DNA from: an uncultured Aquabacterium sp.
GTDB lineage: Bacteria; Pseudomonadota; Gammaproteobacteria; Burkholderiales; Burkholderiaceae_C
Length of the DNA stretch: 64,000 bases
Assembly: GCF_913773725.1 (NCBI RefSeq)
Contig: NZ_CAJYGK010000156.1
Location: 1 to 64,000 of the forward strand
Reading direction: 5' to 3'
Part shown: positions 1 through 7,754 of the stretch, piece after piece
Layout of the letters: each line of letters begins with the position of its first letter
Numbering within the stretch: position 1 is the first letter of the stretch
Notes under the pieces: model-generated
Databases searched by the model: none
Told to the model about the DNA's origin: nothing
Seen by the model: the letters and a program-made list of their open reading frames with translations, nothing else
Translations under genes and position numbers: made by a program

Positions 1-200
1 CACCTATCAGGATCTGGGCATCGTGCGGGACGGCGCGCTGGTGCGCCTGGACCCACGGGGCGTCGGCCAGCACGTCGGCGGGCATGTCGGCCGGCTCGTT
101 CAGCGACCGACCCGCAGCCACCCGACGGGCCTGCACGCCGCCCCGTGGGTCCAGGCGCACCAGCGCGCCGTCCCGCACGATGCCCAGATCCTGATAGGTG
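1..200. repeat. Inverted repeat, 62-bp perfect arms at window edge
   Basis: Bases 1-62 are the exact reverse complement of bases 139-200, with a 76-base spacer (63-138). Identity is lost at base 63 against 138. The repeat lies inside the sulfatase-like gene and converts its reading into an antisense copy of itself. Such a perfect fold-back at the very end of a sequence is typical of a contig-end or library artefact; a genuine inverted repeat is possible but less likely. Confidence 0.85.
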
Positions 201-1921
201 CTGATGAAGGCGCGCTCCCGGCCCGGCTCGAGGTCGAACACGTCGTAGCCCAGGAAGCGGCTGTCATACCGGAAACGCAGCAGACCCAGCACCGTCGGCG
301 CCAGGTCGATCTGGCTGGCCAAGCGCTCGAAGCGGGCGGGCTGGATGTGCGCGGGGGCGTACACGATGGCGGGGATGTGGTACCGCTCCAGCGGCAGATC
401 TGTCTTCCCGGCACTGGACGCGCAGTGGTCCGCCACGAACACGAACACCGTGTCCCGGAACCACGGGCGGCTGGCAGCCTCGGCCATGAAGCGGCCGATG
501 GCCCAGTCGGTGTACTTCACGCCCCCGGCCCGACCGGTGTGGGACGGGATGTCGATGCGGCCATCCGGATAGGTGAAGGGCCGGTGGTTGGAGGTCGTCA
601 TGACGTGCATGAACGACGGCTTGCCCTGACGGTAGGACGCGTCGGCCTGCTGCAGCGCCAGTGTGAAGAGGTCTTCGTCGGCCACCCCCCAGATGTTCTC
701 GTGGTGGATGGCCTCGCTCGGGATCGCCATGCGGTCGACCACGTCATAGCCGTTCGCCGAGAAGAAGGCGTTCATGTTGTCGAAGTAGCCATAGCCGCCA
801 TACACGTACCGGGTGTCATACCCCTTGTCGCGGAAGACGCTGCCCAGCGAGAACATCCCTTCGTTGTTCGGCCGTTTCACAATGGACTGCCCCGGCGTTG
901 GCGGCACGGACAGCGACAGCGCCTCCAGACCGCGAACGGTGCGGGTGCCGGTGGCATACAACTGCGTGAACAGCAGACCCTCTCGTGCCAGCCGATCCAG
1001 GTTGGGCGTCAGGCCATCGCGGTTGCCGAAGGCGGCCATGAACTCGGCGGAAAGGCTTTCCACCGACACCATCACCACATTGAGCCGGCGCTCGGGCTGG
1101 CCGTAGTCGACGCGGCGGGTGAAGTCGCCGGGCGCGTCGCTCAGCAGGCGGGCATGGGGCGTTTCGAGTTGCCGACGCAGACGAAGCACGGCCTGCTCGG
1201 CCGGCAGGCTGCGGTAGAAGTGCTCGTAGTCCAGTTCATTGTGTCGCAGCGCGGCGAAGAACTCGTAGACGCCGTCGCCGCTCAGGTCGTTCAGATAGCG
1301 GTTGTCGGACTGCTGTTTCATGCCCGCATGCACCACCAGATGAGCAGGTACCAGCAGCAGCAGGACAGCCACCGGCAAGGTCCAGGCGTGTCGGCCTTTC
1401 GCGTTCGCGTCAGCCGGCGGCATCAGCCAGCGCCGAGCCCACCAGACAACGGCCGCAGAGCACAGCACCATCAGCCCCAGCAGCTTGCCGACCGGGTACG
1501 ACTCGCGAATGTTGCCGATCACCTCGTGGGTGTAGATCAGGTAATCGACGGCGATAAAATTGAAGCGCGTGCCGAACTCGTCCCAGAACAGCCATTCGGA
1601 CGTTGCGACGAACAGCAACAGCATCAGCCATGCTGTCAGGCCCACGCCCGTGACCACCCGCCAGCCCCTGGCCGCCCAGAGCCGCGCCGGAGAAGCGGCC
1701 AGAAACAAGGAAAGCGGCCAAAGCAACGAGGCCCCGGCCAGGGTGTCGAAGACCAGTCCCCAGCCCATGACGTGCACGACAGCGCCGGGCGACAAGGGAG
1801 CCTGACCGCCCGTGTGGTGCCAGAGCAGGACGCGCAAGGTGCCGAACAGCAGGACGAACAGCAGCAACCAGGCAAGCCACGTGAACCAGCAGGCGTGGCG
1901 GCGCGCAAAGGACAACGGCAT
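1..1921 (-). CDS. LTA synthase family / sulfatase-fold membrane phosphotransferase (partial)
   Basis: Membrane-anchored alkaline-phosphatase-superfamily enzyme of the LTA-synthase/OpgB type, which moves phosphoglycerol-like head groups onto glycans in the periplasm. The N-terminal ~185 residues form about five hydrophobic segments, beginning MPLSFARRHACWF. The sulfatase-like domain starts near residue 280 (VVMVSVESLS, metal-binding Glu), has the nucleophile region YATGTRTVRG near 325-332 and the metal-binding FVADHC near 495. The frame starts with ATG at 1921 and stays open to the window edge. The last ~20 codons (bases 1-62) are the reverse complement of bases 139-200, so they are probably not the true C-terminus; sequence up to base 63 looks genuine. 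The true substrate cannot be told. Confidence 0.8.
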   Translation of the reverse strand, partial: MPLSFARRHACWFTWLAWLLLFVLLFGTLRVLLWHHTGGQAPLSPGAVVHVMGWGLVFDTLAGASLLWPLSLFLAASPARLWAARGWRVVTGVGLTAWLMLLLFVATSEWLFWDEFGTRFNFIAVDYLIYTHEVIGNIRESYPVGKLLGLMVLCSAAVVWWARRWLMPPADANAKGRHAWTLPVAVLLLLVPAHLVVHAGMKQQSDNRYLNDLSGDGVYEFFAALRHNELDYEHFYRSLPAEQAVLRLRRQLETPHARLLSDAPGDFTRRVDYGQPERRLNVVMVSVESLSAEFMAAFGNRDGLTPNLDRLAREGLLFTQLYATGTRTVRGLEALSLSVPPTPGQSIVKRPNNEGMFSLGSVFRDKGYDTRYVYGGYGYFDNMNAFFSANGYDVVDRMAIPSEAIHHENIWGVADEDLFTLALQQADASYRQGKPSFMHVMTTSNHRPFTYPDGRIDIPSHTGRAGGVKYTDWAIGRFMAEAASRPWFRDTVFVFVADHCASSAGKTDLPLERYHIPAIVYAPAHIQPARFERLASQIDLAPTVLGLLRFRYDSRFLGYDVFDLEPGRERAFISTYQDLGIVRDGALVRLDPRGGVQARRVAAGRSLNEPADMPADVLADAPWVQAHQRAVPHDAQILIG

Positions 1922-2002
1922 CTTGAACGATCTTCGGTGGTGAAGACCGCATTGGATGCAGGCAAGCTTATGGGCGCCTTAAGAAGGCCTCGCCCCTGTG
2001 CA

Positions 2003-2077
2003 TGGTCCCCCCGCCGGGAATCGAACCCAGATTTCTCGCTTAGGAGGCAAGCGTACTATCCGTTGTACTACAGGGAG
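2003..2077 (-). tRNA. tRNA-Arg (anticodon CCT)
   Basis: Read on the minus strand, the acceptor arms CTCCCTG and CGGGGGG pair. The anticodon arm CTTGC-CTCCTAA-GCGAG gives anticodon CCT after U33, and the T arm is CTGGG-TTCGATT-CCCGG. The CCA end is encoded (complement at 2003-2005). The gene decodes AGG. It stands alone between the sulfatase-like gene and the H-NS-like gene. Confidence 0.93.
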
Positions 2078-2124
2078 CGACCAGGGCGCTGAGTGTACAA
2101 CCAAGCGCCAGCGGTCACGTCGCG

Positions 2125-2403
2125 TCAGTCCGGCCCTGCTTCGGCAGGTGTACGCAGTTCTTCGACGGTGTAGCCCTCGCGCGTCAGGGCGTCCTTCAGC
2201 CATTGCGGCTGCGATCCTGTGCCGTCCCAGGTCTCGCCGTTCACGGGATGGCGGTACTTCGGGCGCGGCACGGGCGGGGGCGATGGCGCGGCAGGCGGCA
2301 CGGCAATCGGGCCATCTGCCAACAGTTCGCCAGGCGTGATGTGCCAAAAATCAACGAGCTTGCGAACGGCTCGCAGCACGGCTTCTTGTTCTGGGGTCAT
2401 CAT
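2125..2403 (-). CDS. H-NS family nucleoid-associated protein
   Basis: A 92-residue protein with the H-NS C-terminal DNA-binding signature: YRHPVNGETWDGTG followed by QPQWL near residues 50-70. This domain binds curved or AT-rich DNA in the minor groove. The N-terminal ~30 residues are a short helical part for dimerisation, followed by a Pro/Ala linker (VPPAAPSPPPVPRP). The protein is shorter than classical H-NS (~135 aa) and resembles the small H-NS-like proteins common in Burkholderiales. Start at ATG 2403 is favoured by AAGG six bases upstream; a second Met follows immediately. It is divergent from the chemoreceptor at 2656. Confidence 0.8.
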   Translation of the reverse strand: MMTPEQEAVLRAVRKLVDFWHITPGELLADGPIAVPPAAPSPPPVPRPKYRHPVNGETWDGTGSQPQWLKDALTREGYTVEELRTPAEAGPD

Positions 2404-2655
2404 CGCAGGCCTTCATGGCCGGGAAGTTGGCCGCAACAGCCAGGGATTGGGAACCCCATCATGCTAGCAAAACGGAGACACGTGCCGTTCAAAGCGTGAT
2501 TTCCACGGCAATTTCCTCTTCAGATTTCGGCATTGGGTGCCGATGACGGTCTATACATTTCATACCTAAACCCGGTTTACGGGACACCGCAGGCAGGACG
2601 GCGCATCGAGATTTCCTGTCAAGACCCTCTGTCACTTGACTGCCCCAAAGAAGCC

Positions 2656-4323
2656 ATGCGCACGAACCTGCCCGTCATTGATCAGGCTTTTGCCTACCCG
2701 AAAGGGTCCTCACTGGTCTCCACCACGGATCTGAAGGGACGCATAACCTACTGCAATCCGGCCTTCGTTCATGTCAGCGGCTATTCCCGGGAGGAGTTGC
2801 TGGGCCAGCCCCACAACATGATCCGCCATCCCGACATGCCGGAAGAAGCCTTCCGGGACATGTGGGCCACGATCGAAAACGGGCGCCCCTGGTCCGGTCT
2901 GGTCAAGAACCGACGCAAGGATGGCACCTACTACTGGGTGCGCGCGAATGTCACGCCGCTGATGAACGGCGATCAGCCCATGGGCTACATGTCGGTGCGC
3001 ACCGAGCCCGACGCCAATGCCGTGGTGGCAGCAGAGCGGCTTTACGCCCAGATGCGCGCCGAGGCCCAGAGCGGGCATCCCACGGTGGCGTTGCGCAATG
3101 GACGCGTGATCCAGTTGGGCTGGCGCGGCCGGCTGGCGGACCTCACATACCTTGATCTGGCTGGCGAACTGACACTGGCATCGGTCCTGATGACCGCGCT
3201 GGGCTTCGGGTTGGGCATGTTCATCGAGCATGGCATCGCCGAGCTGGGTGCCTGGCGCTGGGCCATTGCGGCCCTGTTCATGAGCGCGGTCGGGCTGCTG
3301 GGGCGGACCCTCCTCACGCGACTGGCCGTCGTGCCCTTCCGTCAGCTGCTCAGCACGGCCAACCGCATGGCCGCGGGCGACCTGACTGTGCCCATCCAAT
3401 CGGATCGACTGGACATCGTCGGGCAGTTCACGCGCTCGCTCAACCAGCTGCAGGTCAACCTGCGCGCCATCGTGACCGACGCGCGCACGGAAGTCGAGCA
3501 GATGCTGGTGGCCACGCAGGAGATCGCATCCGGCAACCAGGACCTCTCGGGCCGCACCGAGGCCCAGGCCAGCAGCCTGGAAGAGACCGCCGCGTCGATG
3601 GAAGAAATCACCGGCACCGTCCGCACCAGCGCCGACACCGCCCAGCAGGCCGCAGACCTGGCCGAGCAGACCTCCGGCATCACGCACCAGAGCGACCAGG
3701 CCGTCGACAACCTCACCCGCACCATCCGTGCGATCGAAGAGTCCTCCGCCCGCATCAACGACATCATTCAGGTGATCGACAGCATCGCCTTCCAGACCAA
3801 CATTCTGGCGCTGAACGCCGCAGTGGAAGCGGCACGGGCCGGCGAACAAGGTCGCGGCTTTGCCGTCGTGGCCGCCGAAGTGCGTGCCCTGGCTCAACGG
3901 ACGGCCACGGCGGCCAAGGAAGTCAAACAGCTCATCACCGATTCGAGCGAGAAGGTCCGGGCCGGCGCCGAACTGAGCGACGCGGCCCGTCACTCGATGC
4001 GCGAGGCGCTGGCGTCGGTCGACCGTGTCGGCGCGCTGGTCGGCACCATCAGCCATGGCGCGCGTGAGCAGCTGACCGGCATCTCGCAGATCAACGAGGC
4101 CGTCTCGCAACTGGACGGCATCACGCAGCAGAACGCGGCGGCAGTCGAGCAGATTGCGGCCGCATCGATGTCGATGGCCGAGCGCGCCCATGTGCTGGCC
4201 GACTCGGTGAGGGTCTTCCGCCTCGACAGCCAGGACAGCCAGCACGCAGCCACGGATGCCGTGGCACTGCGCAAGGCCGCCAAGGCCCAACGGGCCGCCC
4301 AGGCACCGCACAACGCGGGTTAA
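2656..4323 (+). CDS. PAS-domain methyl-accepting chemotaxis protein (Aer-like)
   Basis: A chemoreceptor that relays signals to CheA/CheW. The N-terminal PAS domain (residues ~10-115, with [13 protein letters not shown] and [21 protein letters not shown]) is cytoplasmic and of the Aer type, which often holds FAD or haem. Two hydrophobic segments lie near 170-220, followed by a HAMP-like stretch and the MA signalling domain. The conserved hairpin tip [15 protein letters not shown] begins near residue 382. ATG 2656 was chosen because homology starts at MRTNLPV; the frame extends upstream to 2533 without family character. Aer-type redox sensing is an inference from the PAS motif. No flagellar sigma-28 site was recognised upstream. 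Confidence 0.9.
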   Translation: MRTNLPVIDQAFAYPKGSSLVSTTDLKGRITYCNPAFVHVSGYSREELLGQPHNMIRHPDMPEEAFRDMWATIENGRPWSGLVKNRRKDGTYYWVRANVTPLMNGDQPMGYMSVRTEPDANAVVAAERLYAQMRAEAQSGHPTVALRNGRVIQLGWRGRLADLTYLDLAGELTLASVLMTALGFGLGMFIEHGIAELGAWRWAIAALFMSAVGLLGRTLLTRLAVVPFRQLLSTANRMAAGDLTVPIQSDRLDIVGQFTRSLNQLQVNLRAIVTDARTEVEQMLVATQEIASGNQDLSGRTEAQASSLEETAASMEEITGTVRTSADTAQQAADLAEQTSGITHQSDQAVDNLTRTIRAIEESSARINDIIQVIDSIAFQTNILALNAAVEAARAGEQGRGFAVVAAEVRALAQRTATAAKEVKQLITDSSEKVRAGAELSDAARHSMREALASVDRVGALVGTISHGAREQLTGISQINEAVSQLDGITQQNAAAVEQIAAASMSMAERAHVLADSVRVFRLDSQDSQHAATDAVALRKAAKAQRAAQAPHNAG

Positions 4324-4405
4324 TCCCGAGCCCGAACCCGGGCTGCGGAGCGATTTCGCGAGCGCGGCTGGCTAGACTCGACCGAGTCAGCCCCGCCCTC
4401 ACGCC

Positions 4406-5149
4406 ATGAAACTCGCTCTGCTGTCCGACCTGCACGCCAACCGCCAGGCCACCGAGGCCGTCTATGCACACGCCCTGGAAAACGGCTTCGACAAGCTCGT
4501 GTTCCTGGGCGACTATGTGGACTACGGCGCCGACCCGGGCTGGACGCTGGACTTCGTGCGTGCGCGCCACGCCGAGGGCGCCGTGTGCGTGCGGGGCAAC
4601 CATGACGACGCCCTGGGCGAGTTCACGACCAGCCAGATGGCCAGCCATGTGCAGCCCTCGCTGACCTGGACCAAAGCCCAGCTGAGTACTGCGCAGCGTG
4701 ACTGGCTGCTGTCCTTGCCGCTCACGGCGGAAGTCGGTCCTTGCCTGGTGGCCCACGCCAACGTGCACGACCCGGCCCACTGGGAGTACCTGCAGGGGCG
4801 GATGGAGGCCACGCGCAGCCTGTTCGCGACCACACACCAGTTCGTGTTTTGCGGGCACATGCACCAGCCCTGCCTGTACCACCTCTCGGCCACGGGCAAG
4901 GCAGGCGAGTTCATGCCCGTCGGGGGGGTGCCCATCAGCCTGTCGCCGGTGCGCCGCTGGCTGGCCATTCCGGGTTCGGTGGGGCAGCCGCGCGACGGCA
5001 ACCCTGCGGCCTGCTACGCAACCTTTGACACGGATTCAGCCCTGCTCACTTTCCATCGCGTACCTTACGACCATGAGACCGCCGCGCGCCGTGTGCGCGA
5101 GGCCGGGTTGCCCGAAGCCCTCGCAGAAAGGCTGATCCATGGACAGTGA
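4406..5149 (+). CDS. Calcineurin-like metallophosphoesterase
   Basis: A 247-residue phosphoesterase with the full metal-binding set: SDLHAN (residues 7-12), FLGDYVDYG (~34-42), GNHDD (~68-72) and later GHMHQP near 150. These ligands hold two metal ions that hydrolyse phosphomonoesters or diesters. It has no signal peptide, so it is probably cytoplasmic. Its last 11 bases overlap the start of the Ser/Thr kinase gene, which implies translational coupling and suggests it could be a protein phosphatase or work in the same signalling path; that role is inference. Start ATG 4406. Confidence 0.88.
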   Translation: MKLALLSDLHANRQATEAVYAHALENGFDKLVFLGDYVDYGADPGWTLDFVRARHAEGAVCVRGNHDDALGEFTTSQMASHVQPSLTWTKAQLSTAQRDWLLSLPLTAEVGPCLVAHANVHDPAHWEYLQGRMEATRSLFATTHQFVFCGHMHQPCLYHLSATGKAGEFMPVGGVPISLSPVRRWLAIPGSVGQPRDGNPAACYATFDTDSALLTFHRVPYDHETAARRVREAGLPEALAERLIHGQ

Positions 5150-6587
5150 GGAGACCACGCTGCCGCCGCCTGCCCCGCGGCTGCATGAAGGCATGGTGAT
5201 CGACGGCTTTCTGCTCAAGCAGAAGCTGCACACCGGTGGCATGGCCACCCTGTGGGATGTGGTGCGTGCAGACGGCCAGCCGCGCCCGGGCGATGGCGAC
5301 GGACCGCTCATCATGAAGATCCCACGCATCAAGGGTGGCGAGGACCCGGCCACCATCGTCGGCTTCGAAGTCGAGCAGATGGTGATGCCCGTCCTGAAAG
5401 GGCCCCATGTGCCGCGCTTCGTTGCGAAGGGAGACTTCATCCGGCAACCCTACATCGTGATGGAGCACATTCCCGGCGTGTCGCTGCGCCCCCGGCTGGA
5501 CGAGGCCCCGCTGCCCCCGAGCGAGGTCGCCCACATCGGCGCCCAGGTGGCCGTCGCCCTGCATGCGCTGCACAAGCAGCACGTGGTGCACCTCGACATC
5601 AAGCCGAGCAACATCCTGTTCCGACCGGACGGCACCGTGGTGTTGGTGGACTTCGGCCTGTCACGGCACGACCAGCTGCCCGACCTGCTGGAAGAGGAGT
5701 TCTGCCTGCCCATGGGCACCGGCCCCTACATCTCGCCGGAACAGGTGCAGTTCGTGCGGAACGACCCGCGCAGCGACCTGTTCGCGCTGGGCGTGATGCT
5801 GTACCACCTGAGCACGGGCGAGCGGCCTTTCGGCCAGCCGAATACCGTCAGCGGCCTGCGCAAGCGGCTCTACACCGACCCGGTGCCGCCCCGCACCATC
5901 CGACCCGATCTGCCCCCCTGGCTGCAGGAAGTCATCCTGCGCTGCCTCGAGGTCGATCCCGACAAGCGCTACCAGAGCGCCGCCCAGCTGGCCAGCGACC
6001 TGCAGCACCCCGAGCAGGTCACGCTCACCGAGCGGGCCGAACGCCGGGACACGGCAGGCCGCCTCCAGACGCTGCGCCGGTGGTTCAAGGCCCTGGGCAA
6101 CGAGCCCAAGGTGCAACACAGCACGCTGGAGCACGTGGAGCGCTGCCCGATCATCATGGTCGCCATCGGCGTGAAGACGGGCACGCCCGAACTGGATCAG
6201 AAGCTGCTTTCCACGGTCCGCCGCATCCTGCAGATCGAGCCGGGTGCGCGGCTGGCCTGCGTGAGCATCATGAAGACCAACCGCATCGGCATGGACACCC
6301 TGACCGACGAGCAGGGCAACAGCCTGCACGTGCAGCAGCTGGTGGCGGTCAAGCACTGGGCTCGCCCGCTGCAGCAAGACCTCAAGCTCGACGAACACCG
6401 CCTGACCTTCCACGTCCTGGAAGCGCCGGACACGGCTGCGGCCATCATCGATTTTGCGAACCGCAACCAGGTGGAGCACATCGTGATGGGCGCACGAGGC
6501 AACTCGGCGCTGCGCCGCTATCTGGGCAGCGTCAGCGCACAGGTGGTGGCCGAAGCCGAATGCTCGGTGACCGTCGTACGGGCCTGA
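5139..6587 (+). CDS. Ser/Thr protein kinase with C-terminal universal stress (UspA) domain
   Basis: A 482-residue fusion. Residues ~15-290 are a Hanks-type kinase: glycine loop LHTGGMATLW, catalytic Lys in LIMKIPR, catalytic loop VVHLDIKPSN, VDFGLS and GTGPYISPEQ. The catalytic loop is HLD rather than HRD, so the kinase is probably not controlled by activation-loop phosphorylation in the usual RD manner. Residues ~330-482 form a UspA-like domain ending VMGARGNSALRRYLGSVS and SVTVVRA, which matches the G-(2)-R-G-N-x-nucleotide-binding pattern. No membrane segment is seen. It overlaps the phosphoesterase gene by 11 bases. Confidence 0.92.
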   Translation: MDSEETTLPPPAPRLHEGMVIDGFLLKQKLHTGGMATLWDVVRADGQPRPGDGDGPLIMKIPRIKGGEDPATIVGFEVEQMVMPVLKGPHVPRFVAKGDFIRQPYIVMEHIPGVSLRPRLDEAPLPPSEVAHIGAQVAVALHALHKQHVVHLDIKPSNILFRPDGTVVLVDFGLSRHDQLPDLLEEEFCLPMGTGPYISPEQVQFVRNDPRSDLFALGVMLYHLSTGERPFGQPNTVSGLRKRLYTDPVPPRTIRPDLPPWLQEVILRCLEVDPDKRYQSAAQLASDLQHPEQVTLTERAERRDTAGRLQTLRRWFKALGNEPKVQHSTLEHVERCPIIMVAIGVKTGTPELDQKLLSTVRRILQIEPGARLACVSIMKTNRIGMDTLTDEQGNSLHVQQLVAVKHWARPLQQDLKLDEHRLTFHVLEAPDTAAAIIDFANRNQVEHIVMGARGNSALRRYLGSVSAQVVAEAECSVTVVRA

Positions 6588-6668
6588 ACGATTCCATCGG
6601 ATTCTTAGATGATTCCAATCCGAACATTTTAATTTTCATGATCTGTCAAGCGGCTTAGCATTCGGGCC

Positions 6669-7670
6669 ATGAATGCTTTGTCCAATTTGCTCGATCCTGC
6701 GGTCCTGTTCTTTGTGTTCGGCGTGACAGCCGGCCTGTTGCGCTCCAATCTCGAAATCCCGACGGCGATCAGCCGTTTCCTGTCGCTGTACCTGCTGATG
6801 TCGGTGGGGCTGAAAGGCGGCTTTTCTCTGTCACAGACCGGGCTGGGCGCCCATGTGCTCACTGGTCTGGCAGCGGCGGCCATGCTCGCCGTCATCGTGC
6901 CGGTGATCGGCTACGCCCTGCTCAAGCGCTGGCTCAACAAGCTGGATGCGGCCGCCGTGGCGGCCACTTACGGCTCGGTCTCTGCCACGACCTTCATTGC
7001 CGCCACCCAGTACCTGACCCATCAGGGCATCGAGTACGGCGGTCACATGGCAGCGGCCTTGGTGCTGATGGAGTCGCCTGCCATCATCATGGCGGTGGCG
7101 CTGGCCAGTTGGGTGCGGCGCCAGCAGGGCACGGCACCACTGAGCACCGCCACCGGTCAGGCAGCACCCGCACCGCTGGGAGTCAAGGCCGTGCTGCACG
7201 AAGCATTGACCGACGGCGCCCAGTTGCTGCTGCTCGGCAGCCTGGTGGTCGGCATGGTGACCGGGGAACAGGGCAAGGCCATGATGGAGCCCTTCTCGTC
7301 CGGCCTGTTCAAGGGCATGCTGGCCATCTTCCTGCTCGACATGGGCCTGCTGGTTGCGCGGCAGCTGCCGCTGCTCAAGGGTGTACCCACAGCCCTGCTC
7401 GCCTACGGGCTGGTGGCACCGCTGGTGCACGGCGCGCTGGCCGTCGGGCTGGCATGGACGCTGGGGCTGTCTCAAGGGGATGCCACATTGCTGACGGTGC
7501 TGGCCGCGAGCGCGTCGTACATCGTCGTGCCGGCGGTGCTGCGCCACGCTATCCCCGAAGCCAACCCTGGGCTCTACCTGGGGCTGTCTCTCGCCGTCAC
7601 CTTCGTGTTCAACATCCTCGCCGGCATCCCGCTCTACACCCTGGTGGTGGCGCGGTTGTGGCAGGGATAA
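6669..7670 (+). CDS. sbtA: SbtA-family sodium-dependent bicarbonate transporter
   Basis: A 333-residue integral membrane protein with about ten hydrophobic segments and the SbtA/DUF897 pattern: an N-terminal LDPAVLFFVFGVTAGLLRSNLE-type start (first ~30 residues) and LYLLMSVGLKGG, then a related second half with AIFLLDMGLLVARQLP. SbtA proteins import bicarbonate with sodium. Cyanobacterial SbtA is paired with the PII-like SbtB; no sbtB is present here. The gene lies 81 bp after the kinase gene on the same strand, so co-transcription is possible. The family assignment is firm; the substrate in heterotrophic betaproteobacteria is less certain. Confidence 0.85.
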   Translation: MNALSNLLDPAVLFFVFGVTAGLLRSNLEIPTAISRFLSLYLLMSVGLKGGFSLSQTGLGAHVLTGLAAAAMLAVIVPVIGYALLKRWLNKLDAAAVAATYGSVSATTFIAATQYLTHQGIEYGGHMAAALVLMESPAIIMAVALASWVRRQQGTAPLSTATGQAAPAPLGVKAVLHEALTDGAQLLLLGSLVVGMVTGEQGKAMMEPFSSGLFKGMLAIFLLDMGLLVARQLPLLKGVPTALLAYGLVAPLVHGALAVGLAWTLGLSQGDATLLTVLAASASYIVVPAVLRHAIPEANPGLYLGLSLAVTFVFNILAGIPLYTLVVARLWQG

Positions 7671-7687
7671 GGGCGCGGTATTGAAGA

Positions 7688-7705
7688 CCCCGGCGGGCGC
7701 CGGGG
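7688..7705. terminator. GC-rich hairpin between convergent sbtA and parC
   Basis: CCCCGGCG-GG-CGCCGGGG forms a perfect 8-bp stem midway between the convergent genes. There is no U tract on either side, so intrinsic termination is doubtful; it may only protect 3' ends. Confidence 0.35.
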
Positions 7706-7754
7706 CGGAGGGGCCGAGGGGCCGCGAACACGCGCCCCAGGTGCCTCGGGCGCG

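Noticed and set aside
1922-2002. Hairpin near CCTTCTTAAGG between the tRNA and the sulfatase-like gene
   Set aside because: Its stem is short with a bulge and there is no U tract; it could not be supported as a terminator.
23-2092. Long plus-strand ORF of 689 codons
   Set aside because: It is antisense to the sulfatase-like gene, which has clear catalytic motifs and membrane segments; it also runs through the tRNA-Arg gene.
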